Assembly (NCBI RefSeq): GCF_021602585.1
Contig: NZ_BQIP01000006.1
Span: forward strand, 62,001 to 126,000
From: Pseudomonas faucium
GTDB lineage: Bacteria; Pseudomonadota; Gammaproteobacteria; Pseudomonadales; Pseudomonadaceae
Direction: 5' to 3'
DNA length: 64,000 nt
The notes beneath the pieces are model-generated. The model saw only the letters and a list, made by a program, of their open reading frames with translations, did no database searches and had not been told where the DNA came from. This document shows positions 17,299 through 27,127 of the stretch, piece after piece (position 1 is the stretch's first letter; each line of letters opens with the position of its first letter). Both the position numbers and the translations under genes were made by a program.

Positions 17299-18804
17299 AT
17301 GGCGCAGAACGAATCGGTTGATGTAGTACTGGTAGGCGCGGGCATCATGAGTGCCACCCTGGCCGTACTGCTCAAGGAGCTTGACCCGACCCTGAAGCTT
17401 GAGGTCGTCGAGGCGATGGATTCCGGGGCCGCGGAAAGCTCCAACCCCTGGAACAACGCAGGTACCGGCCACGCCGGCCTGTGCGAGCTGAACTACACGC
17501 CGCAGGCTGCCGATGGCAGCATCGACATCAAGAAGGCGGTGCACATCAACACCCAGTTCGAGGTCTCGCGCCAGTTCTGGGCCTACCTGAGCAAGAAAGG
17601 CAACTTCGGCTCGGCGCGTGCCTTCATCAACCCTGTCCCGCACCTGAGCTACGTCGAAGGTGACAAGGGTGTGGCCTTCCTCAAGAAGCGTTTCGAGATG
17701 CTCAAGCAGCATCACGCCTTCGCCGAGATGGAATACACCGAAGACAAGGCCGTGATGAACGACTGGATGCCGCTGATGATGCCCGGCCGCCCGGCCGACC
17801 AGCACATCGCCGCCACCCGCGTGACCAAAGGCACCGACGTCAACTTCGGCGCCCTGACCAACAAGCTGCTCAAGCTGCTGGGCGACTCTGCCGATGCGCA
17901 GGTCAAGTACAGCAAGAAGGTCGTCGGCCTGCGCCGTAACGGCAGCGGCTGGACCGTCAGCATCAAGGACGTCAACAGCGGCGGCAGCCGCGAAGTCGAC
18001 GCCCGCTTCGTGTTCCTCGGCGCCGGTGGCGCGGCCCTGCCGCTGCTGCAACTGTCGGGCATCCCGGAGAGCAAAGGCTTCGGCGGCTTCCCGGTCAGCG
18101 GCCAGTGGCTGCGTTGCGACAACCCGGAAATCGTCAAGCAGCACCAGGCCAAGGTCTACAGCCAGGCCGCGGTCGGCGCACCGCCGATGTCGGTGCCGCA
18201 CCTGGACACCCGCGTGGTGGACGGCAAGACTTCGCTGCTGTTCGGCCCGTACGCAGGCTTCACCACCAAGTTCCTCAAGCACGGTTCGCTGATGGACCTG
18301 CCGCTGTCGGTACGCATGGGCAACATCGGCCCGATGCTGGCCGTGGCCCGCGACAACATGGACCTGACCAAGTACCTGGTCAGCGAAGTGATGCAGTCGA
18401 TGGAGCAGCGCCTGGAATCCCTGCGTCGCTTCTACCCAGAGGCCAAGGCAGAAGACTGGCGCCTGGAAGTGGCCGGCCAGCGCGTGCAGATCATCAAGAA
18501 AGACCCGAAGAAAGGCGGCATCCTGCAGTTCGGCACCGAGCTGGTCTCGGCCCAGGACGGCAGCCTGGCGGCACTGCTCGGCGCTTCGCCGGGCGCGTCG
18601 GTGACCGTGTCGATCATGCTCGAGCTGATCGAGCGCTGCTTCCCCGAGCAGGCCAAAGGTGCCTGGGCTGCCAAGCTCAAGGAAATCTTCCCGGCCCGCG
18701 AGAAGGTCCTGGCGACCGATGCAGCCCTGTACCACAAGATCAGCGCCGAGAACGATGCGGCGCTGGAACTGGTGGAAGACAGCCCGGCCAAGCATTACGC
18801 CTGA
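17299..18804 (+). CDS. mqo: Malate:quinone oxidoreductase
   Basis: A 501-residue FAD protein with the dinucleotide-binding start [19 protein letters not shown] and the Mqo signatures [22 protein letters not shown] and VLKH-type blocks ([20 protein letters not shown]). It oxidises malate to oxaloacetate and passes electrons to quinone at the inner face of the inner membrane, replacing or assisting NAD-malate dehydrogenase in Pseudomonas. GGAG precedes the ATG. It is monocistronic, with a strong terminator after the stop. Confidence 0.95.
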   Translation: MAQNESVDVVLVGAGIMSATLAVLLKELDPTLKLEVVEAMDSGAAESSNPWNNAGTGHAGLCELNYTPQAADGSIDIKKAVHINTQFEVSRQFWAYLSKKGNFGSARAFINPVPHLSYVEGDKGVAFLKKRFEMLKQHHAFAEMEYTEDKAVMNDWMPLMMPGRPADQHIAATRVTKGTDVNFGALTNKLLKLLGDSADAQVKYSKKVVGLRRNGSGWTVSIKDVNSGGSREVDARFVFLGAGGAALPLLQLSGIPESKGFGGFPVSGQWLRCDNPEIVKQHQAKVYSQAAVGAPPMSVPHLDTRVVDGKTSLLFGPYAGFTTKFLKHGSLMDLPLSVRMGNIGPMLAVARDNMDLTKYLVSEVMQSMEQRLESLRRFYPEAKAEDWRLEVAGQRVQIIKKDPKKGGILQFGTELVSAQDGSLAALLGASPGASVTVSIMLELIERCFPEQAKGAWAAKLKEIFPAREKVLATDAALYHKISAENDAALELVEDSPAKHYA

Positions 18805-18817
18805 ACCGGCTGAAACG

Positions 18818-18844
18818 AAAAAACGCCCCGCGGGGCGTTTTTTT
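18818..18844 (+). terminator. Rho-independent terminator of mqo
   Basis: A stem AACGCCCCG / CGGGGCGTT flanked by A6 and T7 is positioned 14 bases after the mqo stop. It can act on both strands. Confidence 0.95.
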
Positions 18845-18867
18845 GTGCCTGCTGCCTCGGCGCCGGG

Positions 18868-19158
18868 TCAGCCACGGGCCTTGGCGATGATCTCGACATA
18901 CTCAGGCGCATTGCGCTGGTCGGCGATCTGCTCGACGAAGGTCTTGCCGTGCTCGTCCTTGCCATCGAGGTCATAGCCGGCCTCGACGAAGAAGCCGACG
19001 AACCGCTCGAAGTCATCCACGCGCAGACCACGGTAGGCCTTGACCAGCTTGTGCAGCGACGGCGAGGTCACGCCATCGGCCGGCTCGAACTGGAGGAACG
19101 TCTTGACGTAGTCATCGCTGATCTCGTCACCAATCACCTGCTTCTTGTCTTTGCGCAT
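18868..19158 (-). CDS. PA4642-like conserved hypothetical protein (96 aa)
   Basis: A small acidic soluble protein (MRKDKKQVIGDEISDDYVKTFL, then RVDDFERFVGFFVEAGYDLDGKDEHGKTF). I recall this as a Pseudomonas family next to mqo (PA4642 in PAO1). The ATG at 19158 has GGAG at a good distance; an open frame of eight more codons upstream is not needed. The DGKDEHGK stretch resembles an ankyrin-like or EF-hand-like loop, but no function is known. Confidence 0.75.
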   Translation of the reverse strand: MRKDKKQVIGDEISDDYVKTFLQFEPADGVTSPSLHKLVKAYRGLRVDDFERFVGFFVEAGYDLDGKDEHGKTFVEQIADQRNAPEYVEIIAKARG

Positions 19159-19226
19159 TGCCGGCTCCAACTGGACCATCACGGGATTTCGAAGGCCGGC
19201 AGTTTACCCCCCACAGGCCGCGCGCC

Positions 19227-19697
19227 TCAACGCGTACGTACGGTGCCGGTGTGCAGGTCGGCCCAGACATGGCCGTTGGCATAGGTGAGGAACTGCACGT
19301 ACACGGTCTCGTTGCGCAGCAGGTCCATGATCACCCGGTAATCGCTGGCCGGGTAATTGAGGTTCAAGGTACGGGATTTTTCGTCATAGACCGGCTTCTT
19401 CAAGCTCTTGCCCGCTTCGCCATCGAAGGTCAGCAGCACCTGGCCGATGGTGGCGCCCTTGCTCAGCGGCTTGCCCTTGAGGCGCATCTGCAGCGAGGCG
19501 GTGATCGGGATAGGCTGCTGGTCGGACTGGCGCTGGGCACCGACCACTACCGAATAATCGGTCACTTGCAACAGTTGCTGGGCGGTGGGCGCTTGCTGGC
19601 GCAGGGCCTGGTCATCGGGCGGGAGGAATTGGCTGTGCAGGGGGGCGGCGGCGAGCGGCAGGCTCACCGCCAGCAGCAGGGGAAGAATCGCGCGCAT
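19227..19697 (-). CDS. Exported hypothetical protein (156 aa)
   Basis: A signal peptide (MRAILPLLLAVSLPLAAAP, cleavage near residue 18) is followed by a beta-rich periplasmic domain (YSVVVGAQRQSDQQPIPITA, LNLNYPASDYRVIMDLL). AAGGAG precedes the ATG at 19697. The family was not recognised. Confidence 0.7.
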   Translation of the reverse strand: MRAILPLLLAVSLPLAAAPLHSQFLPPDDQALRQQAPTAQQLLQVTDYSVVVGAQRQSDQQPIPITASLQMRLKGKPLSKGATIGQVLLTFDGEAGKSLKKPVYDEKSRTLNLNYPASDYRVIMDLLRNETVYVQFLTYANGHVWADLHTGTVRTR

Positions 19698-19749
19698 GTG
19701 AGGCTCCTTGGCATGAAGGCGCACTCTAGCACGCGCCCCAAGGGCGCAA

Positions 19750-20223
19750 TCAATCGAACTGGGCGATCATCCAGGCGTGATAGTCGGCCACACCGGGCTC
19801 ACCTTCACGGGGCGCCCAATGGGCATGCTCGCCCTCTCCCAACTGGCGATACGGGCCGGCCTTGCACTCGAACAGCACGCTGTCTGCCTCCAGCACCACC
19901 AGCCCATGGTAGATCCCGGGCGGCAGGTCGACCCCCAGGCACTCGCCACCCGCCTCGAGCAGGCGCTTGCCGGTGACGTTGCCCAGCTCGTCGAACACCA
20001 GCAGGCCCAGGCGGCCCTTGAGCGCCAGCAGGGTCTCTGCCTTGTCGTCGCTCAGGTGCCGGTGCGGCGGGATGTAGGTGGACGGCTGCAAGCCAACCGC
20101 CAGGCGGTGGCAAGGGTCATCCATCTCGTGGAAATTGTGGTGATGCCGCCCACGCGGGGCATCGGCGGCTTTCAGCGCCAGCCCGGCAAACAGCGATTGG
20201 TCGATGAAGGCGGGCTGATTCAT
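19750..20223 (-). CDS. WbuC family cupin (157 aa)
   Basis: A small beta-barrel protein with the metal-binding cupin motif PPHRHLSDDKAETLLALKGRLG and the second motif LPPGIYHGLVV. The sequence before them (RGRHHHNFHEMDDPCHRLAVGLQPSTYI) matches the WbuC cupin group often near polysaccharide genes, though here it follows hpt with only two bases between. The two genes are probably co-transcribed. A role in nucleotide or sugar metabolism is unproven. Confidence 0.8.
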   Translation of the reverse strand: MNQPAFIDQSLFAGLALKAADAPRGRHHHNFHEMDDPCHRLAVGLQPSTYIPPHRHLSDDKAETLLALKGRLGLLVFDELGNVTGKRLLEAGGECLGVDLPPGIYHGLVVLEADSVLFECKAGPYRQLGEGEHAHWAPREGEPGVADYHAWMIAQFD

Positions 20224-20225
20224 GA

Positions 20226-20783
20226 TTACATTCCCTTGACGGCGAAGATGCCGTTTGCGTTGCGCCAGTAAGCTTTATAGTCCATGCCATAACCAAAGAT
20301 ATAGCGGTCCACGCAGGACAGGCCTACATAGGTGGCTTTCAGGTCAGGGCTGGCCTTGCGGTCGTGGTCCTTGTCGATCAGCACGGCAGTGTGCACCGAG
20401 CGGGCACCGGCGTGCTTGCAGAACTCGATGATGGCACTGAGGGTGTGGCCTTCGTCGAGGATGTCGTCGACGATCAGCACGTCGCGGTCGATGAACGACA
20501 CTTCAGGCTTGGCCTTCCAGAACAGCTCGCCGCCGCTGGTCTGGTTGCGGTAGCGGGTGGCGTGCAGGTACGAGGCTTCCAGCGGGAACTGCAGGTGGGT
20601 CAGCAGTTTGCCGGCGAAGATCAGGCCGCCGTTCATCACGCAGAACACCACCGGGTTCTTGTCGTGCAGGTCCTTGCAGATCTGCTCGCCGACTTTGGCG
20701 ATGGCCGCTTCCACTTCGGCTTCGTTGTACAGGCAGTCTGCCTCGCGCATGACTTGACGGATGTGCTCGAGATCAGCGGACAT
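20226..20783 (-). CDS. hpt: Hypoxanthine-guanine phosphoribosyltransferase
   Basis: A 185-residue type I phosphoribosyltransferase with the PRPP-binding loop VLIVDDILDEGHTL and the pyrophosphate loop VMNGGLIFAGKL. It salvages hypoxanthine and guanine to IMP and GMP. The start at 20783 has GGAG; the frame is open 33 codons further upstream but those codons do not resemble the family. It is divergent from upp, making a small purine/pyrimidine salvage locus. Confidence 0.92.
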   Translation of the reverse strand: MSADLEHIRQVMREADCLYNEAEVEAAIAKVGEQICKDLHDKNPVVFCVMNGGLIFAGKLLTHLQFPLEASYLHATRYRNQTSGGELFWKAKPEVSFIDRDVLIVDDILDEGHTLSAIIEFCKHAGARSVHTAVLIDKDHDRKASPDLKATYVGLSCVDRYIFGYGMDYKAYWRNANGIFAVKGM

Positions 20784-20944
20784 GGCGCTCTCCGGGGGGT
20801 GCATTTTGGAAAAGCGGGCAAAGGTACGCATCCGCTCGTCACAGATCAAGCATTTATGGACTAACGTGCAAAAGGACTGCACGACAGCAAAGGCTGAATA
20901 GATTAACCTAGCGCGGTTTTTTTGCCCGCCTTTCGGAGCCCTCT

Positions 20945-21583
20945 ATGCCCACTCGTGAGATCCGCCATCCGCTGATCCGCCACAAGCTCGGCCTCATGCG
21001 CCGTGCCGACATCAGCACCAAGAATTTTCGCGAACTCGCCCAGGAAGTCGGCGCTCTTCTGACCTACGAAGCCACCCAGGACCTGCCCCTCGAAAGCTAC
21101 GAGATCGATGGCTGGTGTGGCAAGGTTCAGGTGGAAAAAATCGCCGGCAAGAAGATTACCGTGGTGCCGATCCTGCGCGCCGGTATCGGCATGCTCGACG
21201 GCGTGCTCAGCCTGATCCCGGGCGCCAAGGTCAGTGCCGTCGGCGTCGCGCGTAACGAAGAAACCCTCGAAGCGCACACCTACCTGGAAAAGCTCGCGCC
21301 GGACATCAACCAGCGCCTGGCGCTGATCATCGACCCGATGCTGGCCACCGGCAACTCGATGGTCGCCACCATCGACCTGCTGAAGAAGGCCGGCTGCAAG
21401 GAAATCCGCGCCATGGTCCTGGTCGCGGCACCCGAAGGCATCGCCATGGTGGAAAAAGCCCACCCGGACGTGCGCATCTACACCGCCTCGATCGATCAGC
21501 GCCTGAACGAGCACGGCTACATCGTGCCGGGCCTGGGCGATGCCGGTGACAAGATCTTCGGCACCAAGCAGAAGGACGCCTGA
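20945..21583 (+). CDS. upp: Uracil phosphoribosyltransferase
   Basis: A 212-residue enzyme with the family start [16 protein letters not shown], the substrate region [15 protein letters not shown] and the PRPP loop [14 protein letters not shown]. It converts uracil and PRPP to UMP. The gene is followed after two bases by the uracil permease, so uptake and salvage form an operon. Confidence 0.96.
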   Translation: MPTREIRHPLIRHKLGLMRRADISTKNFRELAQEVGALLTYEATQDLPLESYEIDGWCGKVQVEKIAGKKITVVPILRAGIGMLDGVLSLIPGAKVSAVGVARNEETLEAHTYLEKLAPDINQRLALIIDPMLATGNSMVATIDLLKKAGCKEIRAMVLVAAPEGIAMVEKAHPDVRIYTASIDQRLNEHGYIVPGLGDAGDKIFGTKQKDA

Positions 21584-21585
21584 CC

Positions 21586-22860
21586 ATGCAGGACGGCTTC
21601 AACGACCCGCTCTGGCGCCAGGTCGTTTCGGGCGCGCAGATGCTCTTCGTGGCATTTGGCGCGCTGGTGCTGATGCCGCTGATCACCGGCCTCGATCCGA
21701 ACGTGGCGCTGTTCACCGCCGGTATCGGCACCCTGCTGTTCCAGCTGGTCACCGGCCGTCAGGTGCCGGTGTTCCTGGCATCGAGCTTCGCCTTCATCAC
21801 CCCGATCATCCTCGCCAAGGGCCAGTTCGGCCTGGCCGAGACCATGGGCGGCGTGATGGCTGCAGGTTTCGTGTACACCTTCATGGGCCTGATGGTGAAG
21901 ATCAAGGGCACCGGGTTCATCGACCGCATGCTGCCTCCGGTGGTCATCGGCCCGGTGATCATCTCCATCGGCCTGGCCATGGCGCCGATCGCCGCCAACA
22001 TGGCGATGGGCAAGGGCGGGGATGGTGCAGTGCTGATGCCGTACAAGACCGCCATGCTGATCTCCATGCCGGCGCTGCTCACCACCCTGATCGTCGCGGT
22101 CTTCGGCAAAGGCATCTTCCGCCTGGTGCCGATCATTTCCGGCGTGCTGGTCGGCTTTGCCCTGTCGTTCGCCTTCGGCGTGGTCGACACCGCCAAGATC
22201 GCTGCCGCGCCTTGGCTGGAGCTGCCCAACTTCACCGCGCCAGCGTTCAACTGGCAGGCCATCTTGTTCATCGTTCCAGTTGCCCTGGCACCGGCGATCG
22301 AGCACATCGGCGGGGTCATCGCGGTGGGCAGCGTCACCGGTCGTGACTACCTGAAAAAGCCGGGGCTGCATCGCACCCTGCTGGGTGACGGCCTGGCGAC
22401 CACGGCAGCCGGCCTGTTCGGCGGCCCGCCCAACACCACCTATGCCGAAGTGACCGGCGCGGTGATGCTGACCAAGAACTACAACCCGAAAATCATGACC
22501 TGGGCGGCGATCTTCGCCATCACCCTGGCCTTCATCGGCAAGTTCGGTGCGCTGTTGCAGAGCATTCCGGTGCCGGTGATGGGCGGCATCCTCTGCCTGC
22601 TGTTCGGTTCGATCGCGGCGGTGGGCATGAACACCATGATCCGCCACAAGGTCGACCTGGCCGAGGCGCGCAACCTGGTGATCGTTTCGGTGACGCTGGT
22701 GTTCGGTATCGGCGGCGTGCTGATCGGCAGCGGCGACGGCCCGGACGACTGGGGCCTGAAAGGTATCGCCCTGTGCGCCATCGTGGCCATTGCGCTGAAC
22801 CTGATCCTGCCGGGCAACGACAGCTGGAAGCACAAGAAGCTGGATGATCAGTTGCCTTGA
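21586..22860 (+). CDS. uraA: Uracil permease, NCS2 family (UraA-like)
   Basis: A 424-residue membrane protein with about 14 hydrophobic segments and the NCS2 signatures FGGPPNTTYAEVTGAV, near residue 283, and PAIEHIGGVIAVG. UraA proteins import uracil with protons. Coupling to upp supports uracil as the substrate. The gene ends just before a perfect palindrome that lies between it and hemH. Confidence 0.93.
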   Translation: MQDGFNDPLWRQVVSGAQMLFVAFGALVLMPLITGLDPNVALFTAGIGTLLFQLVTGRQVPVFLASSFAFITPIILAKGQFGLAETMGGVMAAGFVYTFMGLMVKIKGTGFIDRMLPPVVIGPVIISIGLAMAPIAANMAMGKGGDGAVLMPYKTAMLISMPALLTTLIVAVFGKGIFRLVPIISGVLVGFALSFAFGVVDTAKIAAAPWLELPNFTAPAFNWQAILFIVPVALAPAIEHIGGVIAVGSVTGRDYLKKPGLHRTLLGDGLATTAAGLFGGPPNTTYAEVTGAVMLTKNYNPKIMTWAAIFAITLAFIGKFGALLQSIPVPVMGGILCLLFGSIAAVGMNTMIRHKVDLAEARNLVIVSVTLVFGIGGVLIGSGDGPDDWGLKGIALCAIVAIALNLILPGNDSWKHKKLDDQLP

Positions 22861-22883
22861 GGAATTGACCTCGCGCGCGCGGG

Positions 22884-22933
22884 GGTTGTGATGGCCCTAT
22901 CGCCGGCAAGCCGGCGATAGGGCCATCACAACC
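22884..22933. repeat. Perfect 24-bp palindrome derived from a REP core; likely bidirectional terminator
   Basis: The arms GGTTGTGATGGCCCTATCGC-CGGC and their exact complement are separated by AA only. It is a REP head-to-head core (ATCGCCGGCAAGCCGGCGAT) lacking the usual GCTCCCACAG tails. It lies between the converging uraA and hemH genes. Confidence 0.9.
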
Positions 22934-22943
22934 AGCGGTAAAA

Positions 22944-23957
22944 TCAGGCCTTCTCGCACATCCCCGCCAGCACCCTCACCCACTCCGGGTGATCATTCAG
23001 GCAAGGCACCAGCACCAATTCCTCGCCCCCCGCCTCGATGAACTGCTCCTTGCCCCGATCGCCGATCTCTTCGAGCGTCTCGATGCAGTCGGCCACGAAC
23101 GCCGGGCACATCACCAGCAGCTTCTTCACCCCAGCCTTGGCCAATTCATCCAGGCGCGTCTCGGTATACGGCTCGATCCACTTGGCCCGCCCCAACCGCG
23201 ACTGGAACGACACCGACCACTTGCCATCGGCAATGCCCATCTTCGCCGCAAAGGCCTTGGCCGTGGCCAGGCACTGGCCGCGGTAGCACACCGCACGCAT
23301 CTCGGCGCTGGCGCCCGCGCAGCAGTCGGCCGCCTGGAAATCGTGCTTGCCGGTGGGGTCGAGCTTTTTCAGGTGCCGTTCCGGCAGGCCATGGAAGCTC
23401 AGCAGCAGGTGATCGTAGTCCTGTTGCAGGTGCGGCCTGGCACTGGCGGCCAGCGCCTCGATGTATGCCGGGTGATCGTAGAACGGCTGCAGCACACGCA
23501 TCTCAAGCGGCAGCTGGCCGGCGGCAATCGCCTGCCTGGCCTGCTCCACCACCGTGGTCACGGTGCTGTCGGCGAACTGTGGATAAAGCGGCGCCAGGGT
23601 GACCTTGCGCACCCCCTGAGCAGCCAGGCGCGCGAGCACGTCCGGCAGCGCCGGCTGGCCATAGCGCATGGCCATCTCCACCGGGCCATGGGGCCAGTGC
23701 TCGACCATCGCCGCCTGCAACCGGCGGGTCAGCACCACCAGCGGCGAGCCTTCGTCCCACCAGATCGAGGCGTAGGCATGGGCGGACTGTTCCGGGCGCT
23801 TGATCAGGATCAGCGAGACCAGCAACCGCCGCACCGGCCAGGGCAGGTCGATCACGTAAGGATCCATCAGGAACTGGTTGAGGTAACGGCGCACATCGGC
23901 CACCGAAGTGGAGGCCGGGGAACCCAGGTTGACCAGCAGCAGGGCGTGATCGGTCAT
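22944..23957 (-). CDS. hemH: Ferrochelatase
   Basis: A 337-residue enzyme starting [16 protein letters not shown], with the catalytic His in [12 protein letters not shown] (about 189) and the [21 protein letters not shown] and [20 protein letters not shown] blocks. It inserts iron into protoporphyrin IX in the last step of heme synthesis. The frame stays open into the preceding SDR gene, but the ATG at 23957 gives the family N-terminus. The upstream SDR stop is 13 bases away, so the two may be co-transcribed. Confidence 0.95.
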   Translation of the reverse strand: MTDHALLLVNLGSPASTSVADVRRYLNQFLMDPYVIDLPWPVRRLLVSLILIKRPEQSAHAYASIWWDEGSPLVVLTRRLQAAMVEHWPHGPVEMAMRYGQPALPDVLARLAAQGVRKVTLAPLYPQFADSTVTTVVEQARQAIAAGQLPLEMRVLQPFYDHPAYIEALAASARPHLQQDYDHLLLSFHGLPERHLKKLDPTGKHDFQAADCCAGASAEMRAVCYRGQCLATAKAFAAKMGIADGKWSVSFQSRLGRAKWIEPYTETRLDELAKAGVKKLLVMCPAFVADCIETLEEIGDRGKEQFIEAGGEELVLVPCLNDHPEWVRVLAGMCEKA

Positions 23958-23970
23958 GCAGCGTCCTATG

Positions 23971-24876
23971 TCAGAGGCGGCTGGACAGATTGTCCAGGGC
24001 CGATTGCAGATCGTTGAAGCGGAAGGTGAAGCCCGCTGCCAGCAGGCGCACCGGGCGCGCCCGCTGGCCGCCGAGCAGCAAGGTCGACAGCTCGCCAAGC
24101 CCGGCCTTGAGCAGCAGCCCAGGCATGGGCATGAACGCCGGCCGATGCAAGGCACGGCCCAGGCGCCTGGCGAACTCGCGGTTGCGCACCGGCTCTGGCG
24201 CGCAGGCATTATAAGGACCGCTGGTGTCCTTGTGCTGCAAGAGAAAATCAATCAGGGCGACCTGGTCGTCTATATGGACCCACGGCATCCACTGCCGCCC
24301 ATTGCCCAGAGGCCCGCCGAGCCCCAGCTTGAACGGCAGGCGCAGGCGCGACAAAAAGCCGCCGTCGCTGGCCAGTACCAGCCCGGTACGCACCAGCACC
24401 ACGCGAACCCCGAAGCGCTGCGCACGCTGGGCGGTTTCTTCCCAGGCGATGCACAGCTGGCTGGCGAAATCTTCGCGCACCGGTTGCGAAGCCTCGGTCA
24501 GCTCCCGTTCGCCGCCATCGCCGTACCAACCCACGGCAGAGCCGGATATCAACACCTCAGGGCGCTGCTCTCGGCTTTGCAACCAGGCCAGCAACTGCTC
24601 GGTAAGGGTGATGCGGCTGGCCCACAGCAACTGGCGCCGGCCCGCCGTCCACGGCCGGTCGGCAATCGGCGCACCGGCCAGGTTGACGATGGCGTCCACC
24701 GGGTCGTCCGCCGCCAGCTCCTGCAACTGGGCAATACCGCGCACGCCCCTGCCGCACAGGCGTGGCACCTGATCAGGGCGGCGGCTCCAGACACTGATCC
24801 GATGGCCCTGGCCGAGCCAGAACTGGCACAGGTGCTGGCCGATCAAGCCGGTACCACCTGTCAGCAATATATGCAT
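23971..24876 (-). CDS. TIGR01777 family epimerase/SDR39U1-like oxidoreductase (301 aa)
   Basis: An extended SDR with the Rossmann motif [13 protein letters not shown] (residues 4-16), [27 protein letters not shown] with the active Tyr region, and a C-terminal DUF1731 segment ([21 protein letters not shown]). Known relatives are E. coli YfcH and human SDR39U1; the substrate is unknown. It is divergent from the renalase-like gene, and the shared 186-base promoter region holds one LitR-type operator, so it may be light-regulated. hemH follows 13 bases downstream. Confidence 0.88.
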   Translation of the reverse strand: MHILLTGGTGLIGQHLCQFWLGQGHRISVWSRRPDQVPRLCGRGVRGIAQLQELAADDPVDAIVNLAGAPIADRPWTAGRRQLLWASRITLTEQLLAWLQSREQRPEVLISGSAVGWYGDGGERELTEASQPVREDFASQLCIAWEETAQRAQRFGVRVVLVRTGLVLASDGGFLSRLRLPFKLGLGGPLGNGRQWMPWVHIDDQVALIDFLLQHKDTSGPYNACAPEPVRNREFARRLGRALHRPAFMPMPGLLLKAGLGELSTLLLGGQRARPVRLLAAGFTFRFNDLQSALDNLSSRL

Positions 24877-24978
24877 GGCTGTGTCCTCGCAGAGTGCGGC
24901 GATGGTCTATTTTTAACAACAAGGCACTTTTTTAACCAAACGCTCTCGGATAAACATAGGCCACCCTGCCCTATAAGC

Positions 24979-25005
24979 GGAATAACCTTATACAAACATT
25001 GTGCA

Positions 25006-25012
<7 letters not shown>
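24979..25012. promoter_or_regulatory. LitR/PplR-type operator 1 in the SDR/renalase divergent promoter
   Basis: TATACA (24989-24994), 12 bases, TGTACA (25007-25012) fits the T(G/A)TACA-N12-TGTA(C/T)A box that I recall for class II LitR regulators of P. putida. The left arm in full, GGAATAACCTTATACA, matches operator 2 at 26105 in 14 of 16 positions. It overlaps the probable -35 of the renalase gene. Confidence 0.8.
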
Positions 25013-26049
<1,037 letters not shown>

Positions 26050-26104
26050 CCTGTACTGGAAAGCTATACAAAAAATACTACTTGCATAAGTTTGTGGCTA
26101 TGCT

Positions 26105-26148
26105 GGAATAAACTTGTACACGCCGAACCACATGTACAAGTTTATTCC
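26105..26148. promoter_or_regulatory. LitR/PplR-type operator 2 before the rudS-litR-phrB operon
   Basis: Perfect 16-bp inverted arms GGAATAAACTTGTACA and TGTACAAGTTTATTCC are separated by exactly 12 bases. The inner part is TGTACA-N12-TGTACA, an exact fit to the recalled class II LitR box. The right arm ends where the GGAG ribosome site of the next gene starts, so bound regulator would also cover the transcript start. A weak -35 (TTGCAT, 26082-26087) lies upstream. Confidence 0.85.
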
Positions 26149-26158
26149 GGAGATTGCC

Positions 26159-27127
26159 ATGCCCGACATCGCCGCCACCCCCAAGCCTCGCATCGCCATC
26201 AGCGCCTGCCTGACAGGGCACAGCGTGCGCTACAACGGCGGGCACAAAAGCTCCGACCTGTGCCGCGAGCAACTGCAGGCGCACTTCGATTGGCTGCCGG
26301 TCTGCCCGGAAGTCGCGATTGGCCTGGGCATACCGCGCGACCCGATACGCCTGGTCGGCGACCCCGAGCACCCCGCCGTGGTCGGCACGCGCAACCCCGA
26401 GATGAACGTGACCGCGCCGCTGCGCCAGTACGGCGAGCAGATGGCCAGCGAGCTGGATGACATCTGCGGCTACATCTTCATGCAGAAATCCCCCTCCTGC
26501 GGCCTGGAACGGGTCAAGGTCTACCAGGACAACGGCCACCCCGCCTCCCAGGGTGGTACCGGCGCCTACGCGGCGGCGTTCTGCGCCCTGCGCCCGGACC
26601 TGCCAGTGGAAGAAGAAGGCCGCCTGCACGACCCGGTGCTGCGGGAGAACTTCATCAGCCGCGTGTATGCCTATGCCGACTGGCAGCATCTGCTGGCCCA
26701 GGGCCTGAGCCGCGGCGCCCTGGTGCGCTTCCACTCACGCTACAAGTACCTGCTGATGGCCAACAACCCGCACGCCTATCGCCAGCTTGGCCGCCTGCTC
26801 GGCAGCATGAGCCGCGATGACGACCCGCAGGTAATCGGGCCACGCTACTTCAGCCAGCTGATGCAGGCCCTGCGCCGATGCGCCAGCCGAGGCACCCATG
26901 GCAACGTACTGCAGCACTTGAGTGGCTACTTCAAGCACGCACTGACGCAGCAGGACAAAGCCGAACTGCAGCACATCATCGACCAGTACCAGCAAGGCGT
27001 CGTACCCCTGGTGGTGCCGCTGACCTTGCTCAAGCACCACCTGCGCAAACACCCCGACCCTTACCTGCAAGAGCAGGCCTACCTGCAACCACACCCCGAC
27101 ACCCTGGGGCTGCGCAATGCGGTCTGA
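26159..27127 (+). CDS. rudS: RudS-like tRNA 4-thiouridine desulfidase (TudS/DUF523 + DUF1722, 322 aa)
   Basis: The N-terminal DUF523/TudS domain (about 10-160) has the three cysteines expected to hold a [4Fe-4S] cluster: C17 (SACLTG), C49 (PVCPE) and C114 (KSPSCG). Glu51 and Ser111 lie beside them as in TudS desulfidases. The C-terminal DUF1722 domain (about 190-305) includes FHSRYKYLLMANNPHAY and GYFKHALTQQDKAEL. This fusion has been described as RudS, which removes sulfur from s4U in tRNA and relieves UVA-induced growth delay; the assignment relies on recalled literature. GGAG precedes the ATG. The stop overlaps the MerR gene by 11 bases. E. coli carries the DUF1722 gene ybgA next to phr. 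Confidence 0.88.
   Translation: MPDIAATPKPRIAISACLTGHSVRYNGGHKSSDLCREQLQAHFDWLPVCPEVAIGLGIPRDPIRLVGDPEHPAVVGTRNPEMNVTAPLRQYGEQMASELDDICGYIFMQKSPSCGLERVKVYQDNGHPASQGGTGAYAAAFCALRPDLPVEEEGRLHDPVLRENFISRVYAYADWQHLLAQGLSRGALVRFHSRYKYLLMANNPHAYRQLGRLLGSMSRDDDPQVIGPRYFSQLMQALRRCASRGTHGNVLQHLSGYFKHALTQQDKAELQHIIDQYQQGVVPLVVPLTLLKHHLRKHPDPYLQEQAYLQPHPDTLGLRNAV

Noticed and set aside
22944-24251. A 435-codon version of hemH
   Set aside because: The added N-terminus is the SDR gene in another frame; family length and the [14 protein letters not shown] start support the ATG at 23957.
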